Assembly (NCBI RefSeq): GCF_023856365.1 | Contig: NC_064541.1 | Location: 24,964,214 to 25,028,213, forward strand | Origin: Brienomyrus brachyistius | Lineage: Eukaryota; Chordata; Actinopteri; Osteoglossiformes; Mormyridae | Reading direction: 5' to 3' | Length of the DNA stretch: 64,000 nt | In this document: positions 11,916 to 24,858 of the stretch, one piece after another | How the letters are laid out: the number at the start of each line of letters is the position of its first letter | How positions within the stretch are numbered: position 1 is the stretch's first letter | Position numbers and translations under genes: made by a program | The notes under the pieces: generated by a model | What the model was told of the DNA's origin: nothing | What the model saw: only the letters and a program-made list of their open reading frames with translations | The model's database searches: none

Positions 11916-13136
11916 TTTCAGCTTTTATTTCTCATATATTTGCAAAAATTCTTAAATATATTTTCAGTTTTTAATTATGGGATATTTTGTGTTGATTGAT
12001 GCCAAAGAAAGAATCAATTCATCCGAAACATCTGGAAAAGTGGAGGGAACTGATTACTGAAGGGAATCAGAAGTATGTTCATGCATTTCAGTTTAATCTC
12101 AGACCAAACTAATACCTTCCATGAGTACCGAATCTGCAAAAACTGCATGAGTAATTTGGTCTTTAATGTGGCTTTGTGACCGAAAATTACACGTACTGTA
12201 TTACTGCAGCTGCATTCCTAAAGGATTTTCTTCTCGCACCAGTGGGTACACAGTGGCAAGCAAGGTTAGCGGCACTATGTGTATAATTACAATGGTGTTC
12301 TCCAGTTTCAGAAGAATAACGAAAACTTGTACATAAATATATTGCTACTGATATAAATTCTGCTATTTGGTCCCATCACTTGAAAGACAAAGGATCAAAT
12401 CATTTTGCACAACACTGCGGTTTGACAGGTGTGGCTCTGCCATTGATGCTCTGGGACTTCAGGAATCCCTGTTTAATCTCGGTTTGATTAGGAAGGATGT
12501 GGACCACATTGTCTGTGGAAGATGAATTGGTCCAAAATTAAATTGGTGTATGAATATGAAAAGACAAAGAGTGTAAACAGAAAATGAAGCATCAGACACA
12601 TAAAGGATCTAATCTCAAATTGCATTTGCCTTTTATTATTAAAAACAATGAAAATAAGCAGAACACTGGAAAAAATGTAAAAAATTATACTTTTATAACC
12701 ATTACTGACTGTTTTGTTTGGTCTTGCTGTAATCTTATGTTATGTTGTATCTGTCATATTTGGATATATATTCTATATTTGATCGTGTATTATATTTGAA
12801 CATAAACTATTTTATATTTTGAAATATGTTGGATTTGCATGTAGATTTTCGTTCATTGTGATTCTGTGATTGTTCTTTATTATGTCTATAAAAAGCAGAG
12901 AAAATTATCTTTAACATTTCTACATAATGCAAATAATAACACTGACAGTGAAAAACAGACAATGAAAGTGACCCTGTCATTTAGCAAGCAAATATCAGTT
13001 TATGACTTAATGATGTGAAATGTGCAAGCAATGTGGTTTTCAGGTACTTCTTGACAAAAAATGTCCATCAAGAGCAATTAGTTACCACCAAAAATGTTTC
13101 ACTGGAGTATGGTGATGGTGATAATTATGACTGACT
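11916..13136. other. Non-coding stretch, no gene seen
   Basis: AT-rich sequence without a recognisable exon or repeat. Confidence 0.4.
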
Positions 13137-13265
13137 TTAGTGTTAGGGTTAGGGTTAGGTGCGTCCCGTTCAGGGTATCCTCTGCCTAGTGGCTTGTGCT
13201 GCTTGAGATAGACTCCAGATCCCAAAAAACAGTATACTGGATAAACAGATGAACGATGGGCAGAT
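13137..13265 (+). mobile_element. SINE 3' fragment beside a short TTAGGG tract
   Basis: Three TTAGGG-like units (about 13139-13159) precede a decayed SINE 3' half (TATCCTCTGCCTAGTGGCTTG, then GAGATAGACTCCAGATCCC). The TTAGGG tract is too short to be more than a minor interstitial telomeric repeat. Confidence 0.45.
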
Positions 13266-13975
13266 GGACTACAGTGTTACATGCTGCAATGGAGAGTTCC
13301 CCATGACTGAACATTAAAACAGTTTTCAAGCTGCACTGAAAACCTGAGGGTAAAGTTACACTAGTCTAAGGCTAAAAGATAACTGCTGTAGTTCTGCCAA
13401 TGACATTTAATACAGCAATCCAAATATTTTATAATAAATTTGTATTAATGTTTTGGCTTCACACCCCAAGGCTGTGGTTTTCACCCCCAGTTCTGTGTCT
13501 GTGGTGTGCTCTCACAGTACCACCACAGGTTTCCTTTGGAAACTCCAATGTCATGTGCTTTAGGGGGATTGCTGTTCCTGAGTTGCCTGTAGTGCGTAAT
13601 TTTATGCAGCGTGGTGGATTGTCATCCAGTTCAGGATGCTTTCTACCTTCGCTTCAAGGGAAATGTTTCAGAGCCACTGCTTCGGGTAAGTGGTTGTGGA
13701 GAATCACATGGATGGAAAATAATTTTAAAAATGTTAAGATCTACATAATTATTTGTTAAAAGCTGTTATACATGGATTCGTTCAGATTCACTCAATGTTA
13801 CATATTTAGGAGTTAACAAACGAATCGTATAACTGCTACACAGAATATGAAGTTCTTAAACTTGCTGTCTAAATGTAAATTCTGCTTTTTAGAATGGAAT
13901 AATGATACTGCATTAATCCTCCTAGGGAAATATGCTTTGCCCCATCTGGATTTTCATAGTGAGAGCTATCTTTTC
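13266..13975. other. Non-coding stretch, no gene seen
   Basis: No supportable feature. The 119-codon open frame at 13400-13759 has no recognisable domain. Confidence 0.4.
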
Positions 13976-14145
13976 GGGGGGGGGGGGGGGGTAACAGCAA
14001 CGGGGCACTTTGTGGAGCCCAGGGGGTTAAGGACCTTGCTCCAGGGCCCACAGGCATATGATTATTCTGCCAAGGGTGTGATTGAACCAGAACCTTCTGC
14101 TCATAGGTATAAGGGATTAGTCTGCCGAACCACACACCAGTCCTA
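13976..14145 (+). repeat. G16 run and interspersed repeat fragment
   Basis: A 16-base G run (13976-13991) abuts a fragment of a fish interspersed repeat: AAGGACCTTGCTCCAGGGCC, ATTCTGCCAAGGG, then a decayed ATTGAACCAGAACCTTCTGC. The same order appears at 62760-62905 and around 4100-4240. Confidence 0.6.
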
Positions 14146-17099
14146 AAACCGATACAATGTAGACACTTTGAGCTTGTTTTTATCAGCTGGGCCTCTGTAT
14201 GCAATACCTGACTTGCTCCTTATAGGCTTCATAATGCTGTGTAATGTGTCTCATTCTCATGCAATGACTCAGCTCAAACCCAGAGCTAACATGGTATAGA
14301 AATACTGGTAAGACCTTGATGTTATACAGTTAAATTTCTGCTATGAAAGTATTTACGACTGATGGGATTTTTGGGTCCTTTCATAATGCAGATCAGAAGA
14401 ATGAATAATGAAAGCCTAGCACTGAAGGAACTTTTTCCATTGAGTTTAACAGCTCTCTGAAGAAATGATCCAAGCACTCATTACTAAATACAGCGCTTCA
14501 CAGGTACTTTAGCAGATGCTCTATGCTAATGGATTGCAGGTATAACACATCAGAATACAAACTATAGGCATTTCTGGACACATCTGTGCTTTTCTCTCCA
14601 AAACATTAGTTATCAGTGCTTTAGTTGAGTTGTGAAACATTCATGCTTTTTCCCCATTCATAATGTTAGCATCCCAAAAAGATCTGCGTATGAGAGTCTT
14701 ACTTATTTCAGAATCTGTAATGCATAAATCTTAAATCAGTGGTTGGGAAACCTACAAGGTTAAAGATCCAGAAAAGCATAATATTCAATTTTGTAAAACC
14801 AAGGGCATAGAAACTGCTTAGCATATTTAAAATGGGGCAAAAGCATATGCAATACCTGTAATGATTAATGGGCCCTTTATCGAAGACAGTGATGCAGTAT
14901 ATAACTGCCAGTGAGATTCTGCCAGTAGCTTTACAGTACGTTTAGCTGCTCAACTGAATGAAAATGGAATCCATTCTGGCACCAGAAAACAGCCACAGAA
15001 GGCATCACGTTCAGATATTTACTCCAAATGTGTAACTACTTGCTTTTCCATTATGCTTGAAATTATGCTATATTTTTCTGGAGAATTACCTTCAAAATGG
15101 TATGTATCATTGCAGTTATTTATGCTGAATGTGTTTTTTTTTTATGCTTGTGCAAATATGTATACTATAGACTAGGAAATAAGGTCCAATTTAGACTTAA
15201 CCATTAGAAGTCAGTTACAGTTTGTATTCACATGTTGACCCTCCACAACTTTTCAATTTTATTATGTCTCTTTATCTTGTATCATCCATTTTGGTAAGAT
15301 ATGTAAGCATAACTGACATGAATGTCAACAAGAGTCACTGTCATCAAAGCAGCCTCTAAATCCAACCTGAATAATCAGTTGCACCTCAGTTGTTTAAGGC
15401 ATCTACTTAGCAGATGCTTTTATCCAAACCAATATCAATTCAGAAAGCAGGTTCAGATGGGGTTTACGGGCCCTGCTCAATTCAGAAAGCGGGTTCAGAT
15501 ACGGTCAGTATATTAACAATGAAGGCATAACCGCATCAGATGATAAGGACTATTAGTGAAGCTAGATGCATGTAGTACTGTGCATCACATTATCAAATAT
15601 ATTCCTCCCCTGCTTTTCCTCCAGGATGGTTCACTCCGATTCGAGATATTACAGAGCCCTGTATAGTAGTGGTCATGTATGTCTGAGTGAAACATGAAAG
15701 TACAGTAGTACTTCATAATTTGTTTTCTAGTGACTGAACACTGGCTAGTGAAATACTAGATGGTGGGGGTCTACAGTATGTCTGTTTTGTTTCAATTTTA
15801 CCTGAATACTTCCTCTTTGATTATGTTTTCTCTTTGGCTGCTTTAAAATACATCAGATCATGTCATTGCTGTAGGTAGAAACTCTAAGATTACAGTATGA
15901 ATAGTTGAATTTGGAGTTGGTATGTCCAGATTTTTGACTGGTACTGTACATTACAAACAGCAATCACAACAAAATTATAAGTACACTGAAGACAAGATTG
16001 TAGGGAGTGGCATGCAACACATTGAAATTCATGTATAAGGTCATTCTATTACATTTTATTTTAAATTCAAAATAATTAATGGGAATCCTGTGCTGTTGGA
16101 ACCAACTGGTACTGAGAACATGCAAGGTTAAGATTAGGTTCAGCAAGATTTATATTCGCGAGGCTCTCTCACCTTATTTGGAATGTGTATACAGTAGTTT
16201 TGTTGTTTGTTTTTCAGATGCCTGTGAGTTATTGATTCTTGTATCACTCCTTCATTCAACGCATCTGTTATATGTCCATGGGTTGTAATGAAATAGGAAT
16301 GTAAATTTCAGCAGAGCACATGCACTGTCTACTAACTAGATAGATGTTTCAAACCAAAGAGTGTAATAAAGATCTAGAATGTAATAATGCTGGAGAAAAT
16401 GGCCTTCATTTCTATTGGGCTTTTCTTCTGTATCCATTTCACACTGAGGAAAAGTCATCTGTGCCAGACACCACACTGTGACATCCATCTGGCAGGACTC
16501 TGACGCCATCTGTACAAACTCAAACATGTCCCGGCCAGTTGACACTACACTCCTTTAAAAACATATCCTCTGTCTGAAATTGGAAGTTGTAAACAAGTGG
16601 AAGGATAAGCACTGAGATCTTTATGATTACTCTGCTCATGTGACTCGGATCCAGCTTAGATCTAAAGGAGAAAACGCAGTGCAGTAATTCTTTGTGATGA
16701 CTTCATTCTTTTGGAAATATAAACGATTGTGGTATCTCCATCTTTGGCACCTGGCCTATAAATCCGCCCCGTATATAAAGCAATTGAAGTCTTCAGTCCT
16801 TTTTAGAGTGAAATTGCGAAATGGTTCACATGATGATTAATTATTTTGTATCTTCTGAACACGTCTGACCAGATTGTATGTTTATTTCCGGATTACATTG
16901 GAGAAGTGAATGTGAGAGACATAGGACCTTAAAGTAATAAAATAACAATAAAAAAATGCCAGGAACTTCCAGTTCCCAAGAGTATTGATAATTGATACTT
17001 TGATATATTTATATATAAATGATTATCATCCACGTATTTGAGAAATCAGTGATGGGATGAATATCCAACATTGGGAAATAACAGAGGTTACTTCAGTCT
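14146..17099. other. Non-coding stretch with one short repeat
   Basis: No exon was found. At about 15395-15510 there is a repeat fragment beginning CTTAGCAGATGCTTTTATCC and containing two copies of AATTCAGAAAGCRGGTTCAG about 40 bp apart. Confidence 0.45.
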
Positions 17100-17222
17100 A
17101 CAGAACAGACACAACCATCCACCCATCTTCTAAGCACTGATCCAGAACAGGAGATCACACTGGATGGGAAGCTGGTCCGTTGCAGCATACTGTACACACT
17201 CACACACACACACATACGATGA
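17100..17222 (-). mobile_element. SINE 3' fragment
   Basis: A minus-orientation decayed SINE 3' end (CATCCACCCATCTTCTAAGC, then GATCACACTGGATGGGAAGC) followed by a short CA tract. Confidence 0.5.
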
Positions 17223-17820
17223 ATAACTGAAAGAACATGCAGCTACATGGGAGGTTTAATGCCACAATGGCTGCGAGACCCACTGAGGTACAGGACAGAG
17301 CCATTCCTACTAATTACTGGGTAATTAGCCTTACTTCCATTTCAGATAAAGTAAGTGTAATTGAGGTAAAGTGCACAATGTGTTTGTGTACTTTATTAGA
17401 TACTGAGGAAGTCATACTGTTTAATATGCTGGTGCAGTCTTTTCTGACATATCCAGCATTATCTGGATCTGGAGGGTTGTACTGTATATTTCTGCTTTAA
17501 ATTGTTTTTGCAATGTTTACATTGTAGATGTTTGTGTGTAAATGGGCCGTGATCTATATTGCATCATAGTCTCCACCAGGTGGGCTTTTATTAACAAGTG
17601 TGAACGTGTGGTTCAGTTGTATGTTTGTTAACAGCCTGCTTGGCAGATAGAGCAAATATGACAAACGTGAAATGGAGCAGCACACAGTGCTGAAGGCTTC
17701 TTTGCATCTCTTTCTTTGGCACTGCCAGTTCCATGAACTGACTACTACAAGGTTTATGGCAACGATGGCTAATAGCAGGTGATGCTTTTACTCTGAACGG
17801 CTGTATATTTATTAATGAAA
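17223..17820. other. Non-coding stretch, no gene seen
   Basis: No recognisable feature. Confidence 0.4.
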
Positions 17821-18125
17821 CTGTCTTCCAGCCACGTATGCAGTACAGGGCCATATTGGAGCCTATCCCAGGAAGCACAGGCGTAAACGTTTGGTCAGGA
17901 AGCTCGTCCCATACAGGGCAGACACATGTACACGCTCACACACTATTGGCGATTTAGAGACACAGTTTCACCTAAATTCTGGTCTTTGTGTTGTAGGAGA
18001 AAACCTGCACAGCACGCAGAGACTACAATCTCCACACACTCAGGGCAGGGGCAGCATTCAAACTCCCGGCCTAGGTTGTATGAGGCAGCAGAGCCCCCCA
18101 CTGTTACCCCATGCCATCCATTAGC
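17821..18125 (-). mobile_element. SINE copy, diverged
   Basis: The order GGAGCCTATCCCAGGAAGCA, GCGATTTAGAGACAC, ATTCAAACTCCCGG (B box complement) and CACTGTTACCCCATGCCATCC fits a nearly complete minus-orientation SINE. Confidence 0.6.
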
Positions 18126-18544
18126 AAAACAGATTTAAATTGTGACTCACCTCTGAGCCAAATGGTTAAGTCCAGAAAAGGACAGGATATTCATTGTATT
18201 TATAACACACAGGCAGATGGTAATATATTGCACCTGGTTTGAAAAATTGTCCTGGCCTACACAAAAATGTTGTCCAAAAATATTACAAAATTAAAATGTG
18301 TACATACAGGGTTTACTGGAGAAGTGCACTCTGTTAAATCAATTCATCTCAACCTTCAATCTAATTTACATAACACTGTTCTTGATTGCAGCTGTTTTTG
18401 AGTGATATTCAAAGATAGAATAGATACAATTGCAAAAATAGAATGTTATTTATAAACAAGGGAATGGCAGTGACCATTGGACAAAGCCCAAGCCATGTAC
18501 AAACACAATGCTAAATCTTCCACTTATCAAACCACTTTGACAAC
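18126..18544. other. Non-coding stretch, no gene seen
   Basis: No recognisable feature. Confidence 0.4.
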
Positions 18545-18716
18545 CTGTGGCCTGTACTAAGAAGTGGGGTTACTGGCTTATCTGGGTAACTTGATTTAAG
18601 GTAGTCTGGGCAAAATGTAAGTCAACGATTATGTAGTCCACTGAAACTGTGGTACCTTAAATCCGACAAATTACCCCAAAAAGCCAGTAACCCTGCTTCA
18701 TTGTACAGACCACGGA
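18545..18716. mobile_element. Fold-back MITE with about 55-bp inverted repeats
   Basis: The left arm (TGGCCTGTACTAAGAAG, GGGTTACTGGCTT, GATTTAAGGTA) is mirrored by the right arm (TACCTTAAATC, AAGCCAGTAACCC, ATTGTACAGACCA). Arms of about 55 bp flank a spacer of about 60 bp with no coding capacity. The layout is that of a non-autonomous DNA transposon. The superfamily is not certain, since no clean target-site duplication is visible. Confidence 0.7.
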
Positions 18717-19398
18717 TTTGGTACTAACAGGACTGTCATGAAATAGCTGTTAATTGAGATAGATAGGTTAGACTCAATCATCAGGCAAGAAGCAAACGGA
18801 ATTCAGGATTCTAAGCTAGACAATAGGGATTTCCTGATCCAATTTTTTTGGTATCCTAATTCGATCTGATTGATTCAATATTTATATCTGCTGATTCCGA
18901 GTCCCAAACCAGTGTTTTAATAAATATTTAAATATACTTAAAGTAGTCATTGGTGCATTGTTTGTCTGAGTGCCTCTTGATTTCTCAGTGTTCTTTCTTA
19001 TGATATTTTGCAAGTGCCAAATTAGATTAGAATTAAATGGCGCACTAACCCTAACCCTACCTCCTCTCAAAAGGATGGCATTGCAAACATTGCTGGTAGT
19101 TGTTTGGCTACATTGAGTTTCCAATTTAAAGACTTTCCATACAACTGACATCTCAATAGTTTGTAGTTTCAAGCCATGTGCCTCAGACCTACTGCAGCCC
19201 ATGACAGATCCGTACAATCTGCGCAATTGCCGAAAATTAGGTGGATGTGGGAAATTAGATGGATCTGGCTGTGGTACCGATCAATTCAAAACTGCATGGA
19301 TAGGCCCTAATTCCCAACTTTGATATCAGCTCACGACATAACTGCTAGGCAATGAACTGGAGATCTGATCAGAACCAGAGATCAATCTAGAGGTCAAC
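18717..19398. other. Non-coding stretch, no gene seen
   Basis: Contains a short CTAACCCTAACCC at about 19046 and otherwise no recognisable feature. Confidence 0.4.
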
Positions 19399-19411
19399 CT
19401 AGAACCAACAT

Positions 19412-19776
19412 CCATCCATCCATCCATTTTCCAAATCGCTTATCCTACTGGGTCGCAGGGGGTCCGGAGCCTATCCCGGAAGAAATGGGCACTAGGCAGG
19501 GAACAACCCAGGATTAGGTTTAGGAAACCCAGTCCATCGCAGGGCACACTCACACACCAGTCACTCACACACACATTCCTAGGTGCAATTTAGCAAGTCC
19601 AATTAGCCTCAGCATGTCTTTGGACTGTGGGGGGAAACCGGAGTACCCGGAGGAAACCCCACGATGACATGGGGAGAACATGCAAACTCCACACACATGT
19701 GACCCAGGCAGAAACTCAAACCCGGGTCCCAGAGGTGTGACGCAACAGTGCTAACCGCTGCACCACCATGCTGCCC
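19412..19776 (-). mobile_element. Full-length tRNA-derived SINE with 13-bp TSD
   Basis: A complete copy in minus orientation. The 13-bp direct repeat CTAGAACCAACAT flanks it exactly (19399-19411 and 19777-19789). On the minus strand it starts with a Pol III A-box-like segment and a GGGTTTGAG B-box-like segment, has a central GCATGTTCTCCCC region, and ends in a (TGGA)n tail (+ strand CCATCCATCC at the left). It is closely similar along its whole length to 55133-55487. Tail and TSD show retroposition by a LINE partner. Confidence 0.9.
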
Positions 19777-19895
19777 CTAGAACCAACATAACCAACGATT
19801 TCATCATATAGAGCTAAGTCCAAAAATGCTTTTCCAGCCACAGTTATTCATGACTTCAGTTTCAGCCAGTTTGAAATCAAATGGAGAATCTAGAC

Positions 19896-20097
19896 CAGGG
19901 GTGTCAAACTCCAGTCCTGGGGGGCGGAGCCCTGTGTAGCTTAGTTCGTTCCCTGTTCCACCACAAATGATTCAGCTCAAGAGCTGTGTGGTAATTAGCA
20001 CGAGGAGGTGCAAGGAGTTGATTCAGGTGTATTAAATGAGGGGAAACCCAAAAATGCATAGGGCTCCGCCCCCCAGGAATGGAGTTTGACACCTCTG
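19896..20097. mobile_element. hAT-type MITE (202 bp)
   Basis: Terminal inverted repeats CAGGGGTGTCAAACTCCAG (left) and CTGGAATGG-type AGTTTGACACCTCTG (right) are followed inward by mirrored GGGGGGCGGAGCCCT and AGGGCTCCGCCCCCC. Flanking 8-mers ATCTAGAC and ATCTAGTT match at six of eight positions, as expected for an aged 8-bp hAT target duplication. It has no coding capacity. Confidence 0.8.
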
Positions 20098-23052
20098 ATC
20101 TAGTTTATGCTTAAGAAGGTGAAATTAATAAAAATAATAAACAAATTAAGTTGTAGTTAGTTTTAACTGTTTCCTCAATGTTAAAAACATTATATGAATA
20201 TATATTCAGGGTTGAGTAATACTTTTCTGCATCTGTACAGCTAGCAGGTGAGAGCATAGACATGGAAACATAACTGTGGCATTGGATAGCCAGTGATCTG
20301 CCCTATCAGTATAAACAGTGCATGCAACACATGGATCAAATACCAGTGAAGATAAAACACAGCTGTGTTGTGTGCTAAAACTGCTTGGGGTCGACCTCAC
20401 ATCCCACATACTGTACTTTTCCTGATGTGGTTTGTTCTTTGGTTTGTCTGTGTTAAGACTAAAAGGCTGTGTTTTGTTTTGACGGTGCTAAAGTGAGCAC
20501 AGTGACTTTCAGAACAGCAACTGCTCCCTGGTCCAACTTCTCGAATGACCCTGCTGCGATGCTCTGTGGGTCTGCCAAGCTGAGTCACCTGTCTGTACTC
20601 TATTTCCAGATTCACCACCAGGAAAATGGCTGAGCAAGACATGCTTGTCCGAGAACAGCTGAAGCTCATTTAAATCTGTGGACTCCTACAGTGAAGTGAA
20701 GAACAACCCCAAACAGGTAAAATTCTTGTATTTAAAATATACTGTAATATGGGTTGTATCTGCACTAGGGTAATTTATCAAAGTGATTTAAAACTACAAT
20801 AAAAAGATGCCACTTTTTATAGAGTATTTGAATAACTAAGTGAATACTTACACTGAAGAAGATCTTACAACAACCCCTTAACAGAGAATGTATACTGCAT
20901 AAAACCCCCCAATAGAGTATGCATGGAATGCATGACTTGTATGACAGGTCACAAGAAATCATACAAACAGATCTACATTTAATGAAGACTGAGGGGAATA
21001 TATTTGATGATGCTGAAAATACAACGTTTTTAAAATAAGATAAAATGAAACTTTGTTGATCCCTGTGGGGGAGAATTCTGGTGTCCAGCCTGCTTGAGAG
21101 CTGACCAGATGGCATCCTTGTGAGATGTCTGGACCATCTCAGCTAACTTTCTGAAATTCTAGTTTGAGGAAGCCACTGCGTCTCCTGACAGGGAGAGTGA
21201 ATCAAAATAATCCATCCATATTAGATAATGCTTACCCAAGTTTGGAGACTAGTACCAGGATTTGTATGCAAATCATAGGAGAATTTGAGGACAAATTAGG
21301 AATTAACTGTAAAAATCATTTTAAGAATGGCTTACATGTTGCTTATCATGGTGTAGTTTTAAGGACATATTGTGATTTATTGTTAATTACTAAAATAACA
21401 CATGCAATGTGTATCATGTTGCAAAGAGACATTCACTTGAGATTCTAGGCAGATGGCATCATTATTTATATGTGCAAGTTTCTGTGAGGCTTGTTTGAAT
21501 TGGTGACCTCTTTGCCTTGGTGAAGAAAGAACACAACAATCAACTGTGAGGACTGACAGTTTGACCCTGATATTTTTAAAGATCAAGGTCAGATTTCACA
21601 CACTAAGTAAACATGTGTTGGTAATAGTGAAACAACAAATGCGTTATCAAAGCTCATAAAGAATAAGTAATATCACAAATTAACAATTTTTTCAGAAAAC
21701 TGATATAGTGCTTAAAGCAGGCTGGAAACATGGATGGATCTGCAAATGTTTTTAGAGATTTTTTTGGCTTTAATATAGCTTTAGTAGTTGGGAGAGCGGA
21801 TGGGCAACTAACAGGTATTAAGTTCCACAACTATCAGGTAGGTCGTGGGAGTTTTACTTGCACTAATATGTTCTGAGGGCAGAAGGAAAAATGTTTGGTT
21901 CAAAGAGATTGTGATCAGATTGTGGAGGAGGTAGGTCTAAGCAAATTGAGGAGGCAGGACCATCAACTGATTGGTTCTCTCTCTGAACCAATCATATTTC
22001 CTTCAACCCTAAGAACATTTGTGTTTAAGTAAAATTCCAATGAGCTAACAGGTATCCTGTATTTATATGCATTACGCTGCCATATACATAAGCATGTCCC
22101 TGATACACCACATTGCTGTCCATCATAGCAAAAGCCTATTTAGTTACAGTGCACATAAAAGATTTTTCTGCTGCTGTGTATGCTGCTCACTGACTAGTCT
22201 GTTTGTAAGTCTGGATATCATTTGTAAGATCAGATTCTTCCTGATGAATTTCAAAGGACATTCTGATCAGTAACATGACTACAGTCCAGCTAATACTGCT
22301 GTGAATGCGGAAGATTAAGGTGGAAACCTCCAGGCAGTATTTTAATGAAGGAACTCATAGCAGTGGAGTATCGCCTTCTGCTGATCTCTTGCCTACAGCA
22401 CTTTCCATGTTCCTGATGCATTCTGGCATAAGTCCTAAGAGAATGAAACGGATTCCTACTGTATATCTAAATGCAAGTAATGATTTAACAGTCTTTTAGT
22501 TGGGGCTGGTCATTGGTACAGATAAAGATAGACAATATTTTTTCTTTTCTGAAAATGCAATATCCTAGCTGTGTGGTCTGTGCCATTCAGTATGATGCCA
22601 TGTGTGCAAAAGGGGAAAATCACCCACAGACCCATAGATACTGGGGGCATTTCAGTTCCCAACCCTGGTGGTGTAAAGCTGCAATGCTTGGTTTTCTGGG
22701 TTGTGTAGTTATTAACTATGCAATAAGTAAATACATGGTTGGGAGTAAAAATGAGTGAATTAAATCACTCAGTGAATAGAACTTTATTTAGTAAGTGCAC
22801 TTTTACAACCAGCTTTGTTACAAAGAAAACTACAAATTACAATTCAAAAAGTAAGAAAGTGCTTGTGTTATAGGCCTAGATGTGGTTAGAGCAGACAAAT
22901 AACTGGGAAAAGAAGACGTGAGGCTTTCAAAGGAAGTGCAATTACATCTAGTTAAAATCTGTAAGCTTGTGAATTATAGAAAACAGCAGCCACACAACCG
23001 GTCAGTGAGGGTGGGGAGGACTCTGGCAAAAACTTCTCATCATGCTGAAACC
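20098..23052. other. Non-coding stretch, no gene seen
   Basis: No supported exon. At about 21035-21075 the text AACTTTGTTGATCCCTGTGG resembles the 3' end of common fish LINEs. A segment of about 80 bp at 22603-22685 is repeated at 24746-24826. Confidence 0.4.
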
Positions 23053-23173
23053 ATCCATCCATCCATTTTCCAAACCGCTTATCCTACTGGGTCGCGGGGG
23101 GTCCGGAGCCTATCCCAGACGCTATGGGCACAAGGCAGGGAACAACCCAGGACGGGGGGCCAGCCCATCGCAG
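23053..23173 (-). mobile_element. 5'-truncated SINE copy
   Basis: Begins with the (CCAT)n tail complement and the conserved ACCGCTTATCCTACTGGGTC segment. It breaks off after GCCAGCCCATCGCAG, so about two-thirds of the 5' side is missing. It is very similar to the two full-length copies, so it is also young. Confidence 0.8.
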
Positions 23174-24110
23174 TATACTTGCCATATCTTTTTAAATTAA
23201 GCTTTCCTCACAAAGTATTTAGTTTACGTGTACCTTTCAGAACACAACAGTAAATGCCATCACTCCTTTGAAAGCAGTTGAGACCAGATATATTACACAA
23301 CACATTGCATTTGGTCATTTCTAATTAGGGCAATCAAATGACATTGGTACTGATTTTTTTTTTATATTTTAAGTTAGTTAAAACTTTTTAAACTAAAAAG
23401 TATTTCAATTTACTTCGGACTCCAGAATGCAATTGTCTCTCGCTGAATTGTTTGCATTGCTATTTTTATGTATTAAGATTCATCATCTGAAAGCATAGAC
23501 TTAGGCTTCTTAGCAGGTGTGATCATTCTTAGTGATTCTCTGAATGGGAAACATTGCTTCTTTCTGTGAAAACTGATCTTGATTCTGTAATTGTAGATAG
23601 GAGCCACTGAGGTGAATTCAAGGGTAAGTGCACCAAGCTAAAAGCTGACTGTGTTGTCCGGCTTACACAGAAAATCACTTATAAATATACTTAAATATTG
23701 CTTTTCACTAAACTAAAAATAGAGAACTGGAATAAAAATACCACATTTGTGTGCCAACTCAAATGGGAAATATCACTGGTAAAGCTGAATTGTTGACCTT
23801 CTAAATGATTACATAGAGTATATAGAGTGGGTAGGTAGAGAGCATATAATGTGAATTTCTGCGATTTCTGTTCTTACCTGGTTCAAAAGGTTAGAGTAGA
23901 GAGACAGTAGATAGTTTGCTTTCCTGTTTTATGTTTATTTTTTCCGCATTTGGTGCGTCATATCATGTCACTTTTTGAATGAAGTAATGTTGTTTGCTGT
24001 GTTGGCCTAGCATCTCACCTAGCGTTCACTACCCTCGTGCCCTGTGCTGCCTGGAATACTCTCCAGGTTGCCCCATAACCCTGACCAGGATAAGCGATTC
24101 AAGATAGATT
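23174..24110. other. Non-coding stretch
   Basis: No exon. The last 100 bp (CCTGTGCTGCCTGGAATACTC, then CAGGATAAGCGATTC) is a decayed SINE 3' half on the + strand. Confidence 0.4.
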
Positions 24111-24425
24111 GTAATCTCACATTATGCATAATATAACTCGACAGAATGTCACAAATTGAATTTTGATGATGATGATGATGATAATAGTAGGATAATGTTG
24201 CTATATAAAATTATACTGTAGTTTATATCTTTGTTACATTTCGTCAAGTTATTACCTAATGCAGTGTTATTACATGATGTATTGTTACACGTATGAAACA
24301 ATGCGTTATGTAATAACATCACATTACTGTATGTGATAAAAATTGTTACATTTTATCAAGCTATTACATAATGTGGCATTATTACATAATGCGTTGTTAC
24401 ATGGATAGATGATGAAATATTGCAC
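24111..24425. repeat. TTACATAATG-rich repeat
   Basis: A GATG tract (24164-24183) is followed by repeated variants of ATTACATAATGYRNTGTTACA in both orientations (24240-24410). The array is locally palindromic and has no coding potential. Confidence 0.6.
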
Positions 24426-24684
24426 ATTTACTGCACAATGCAGTATATTAGGCAATTTATTAGTAGTACATTTATCAATGTAAGAACAATTCTGATTTTA
24501 CTATTCTGATGATACTATTCTTGCTTAGGTAAGCTTATATAACGGTCAGGAACTAAATCAACATGCTTCACTCTGCCAGTAGGTTCTTTAGGTCCTGGAA
24601 TAGAGTTATTATTCCAATATGAACTGGATGTGTTACCCTTTAGTATATAACTCAAATATTTAGTTATTCATATGATCTGGGTAT

Positions 24685-24858
24685 GGAGGGCAATTTAGAG
24701 ACACCAGTTTGTCTAACTGCCTGCTGTTTGACTGTTTAAGAAAGCATGTGCAAAAGGGAAAATCACCCACAGACCCATAGAAATTGGGGGTATTTCTGTT
24801 CCCATCCCTGGTGGTGTAAAGCTACAACACCACCCACTGTGGCACCATGCCACCTGCC
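24685..24858 (-). mobile_element. SINE fragment with a foreign 80-bp segment
   Basis: The edges (GCAATTTAGAGACACCAGTT, then CTGTGGCACCATGCCACC) belong to the SINE family. The middle (24746-24826) matches 22603-22685 and is not part of other SINE copies, so it is an insertion or a separate repeat. Confidence 0.5.

Noticed and set aside
13137..13160. Interstitial telomere or chromosome fusion scar
   Set aside because: Only about three TTAGGG units next to a SINE fragment; too short to support it.
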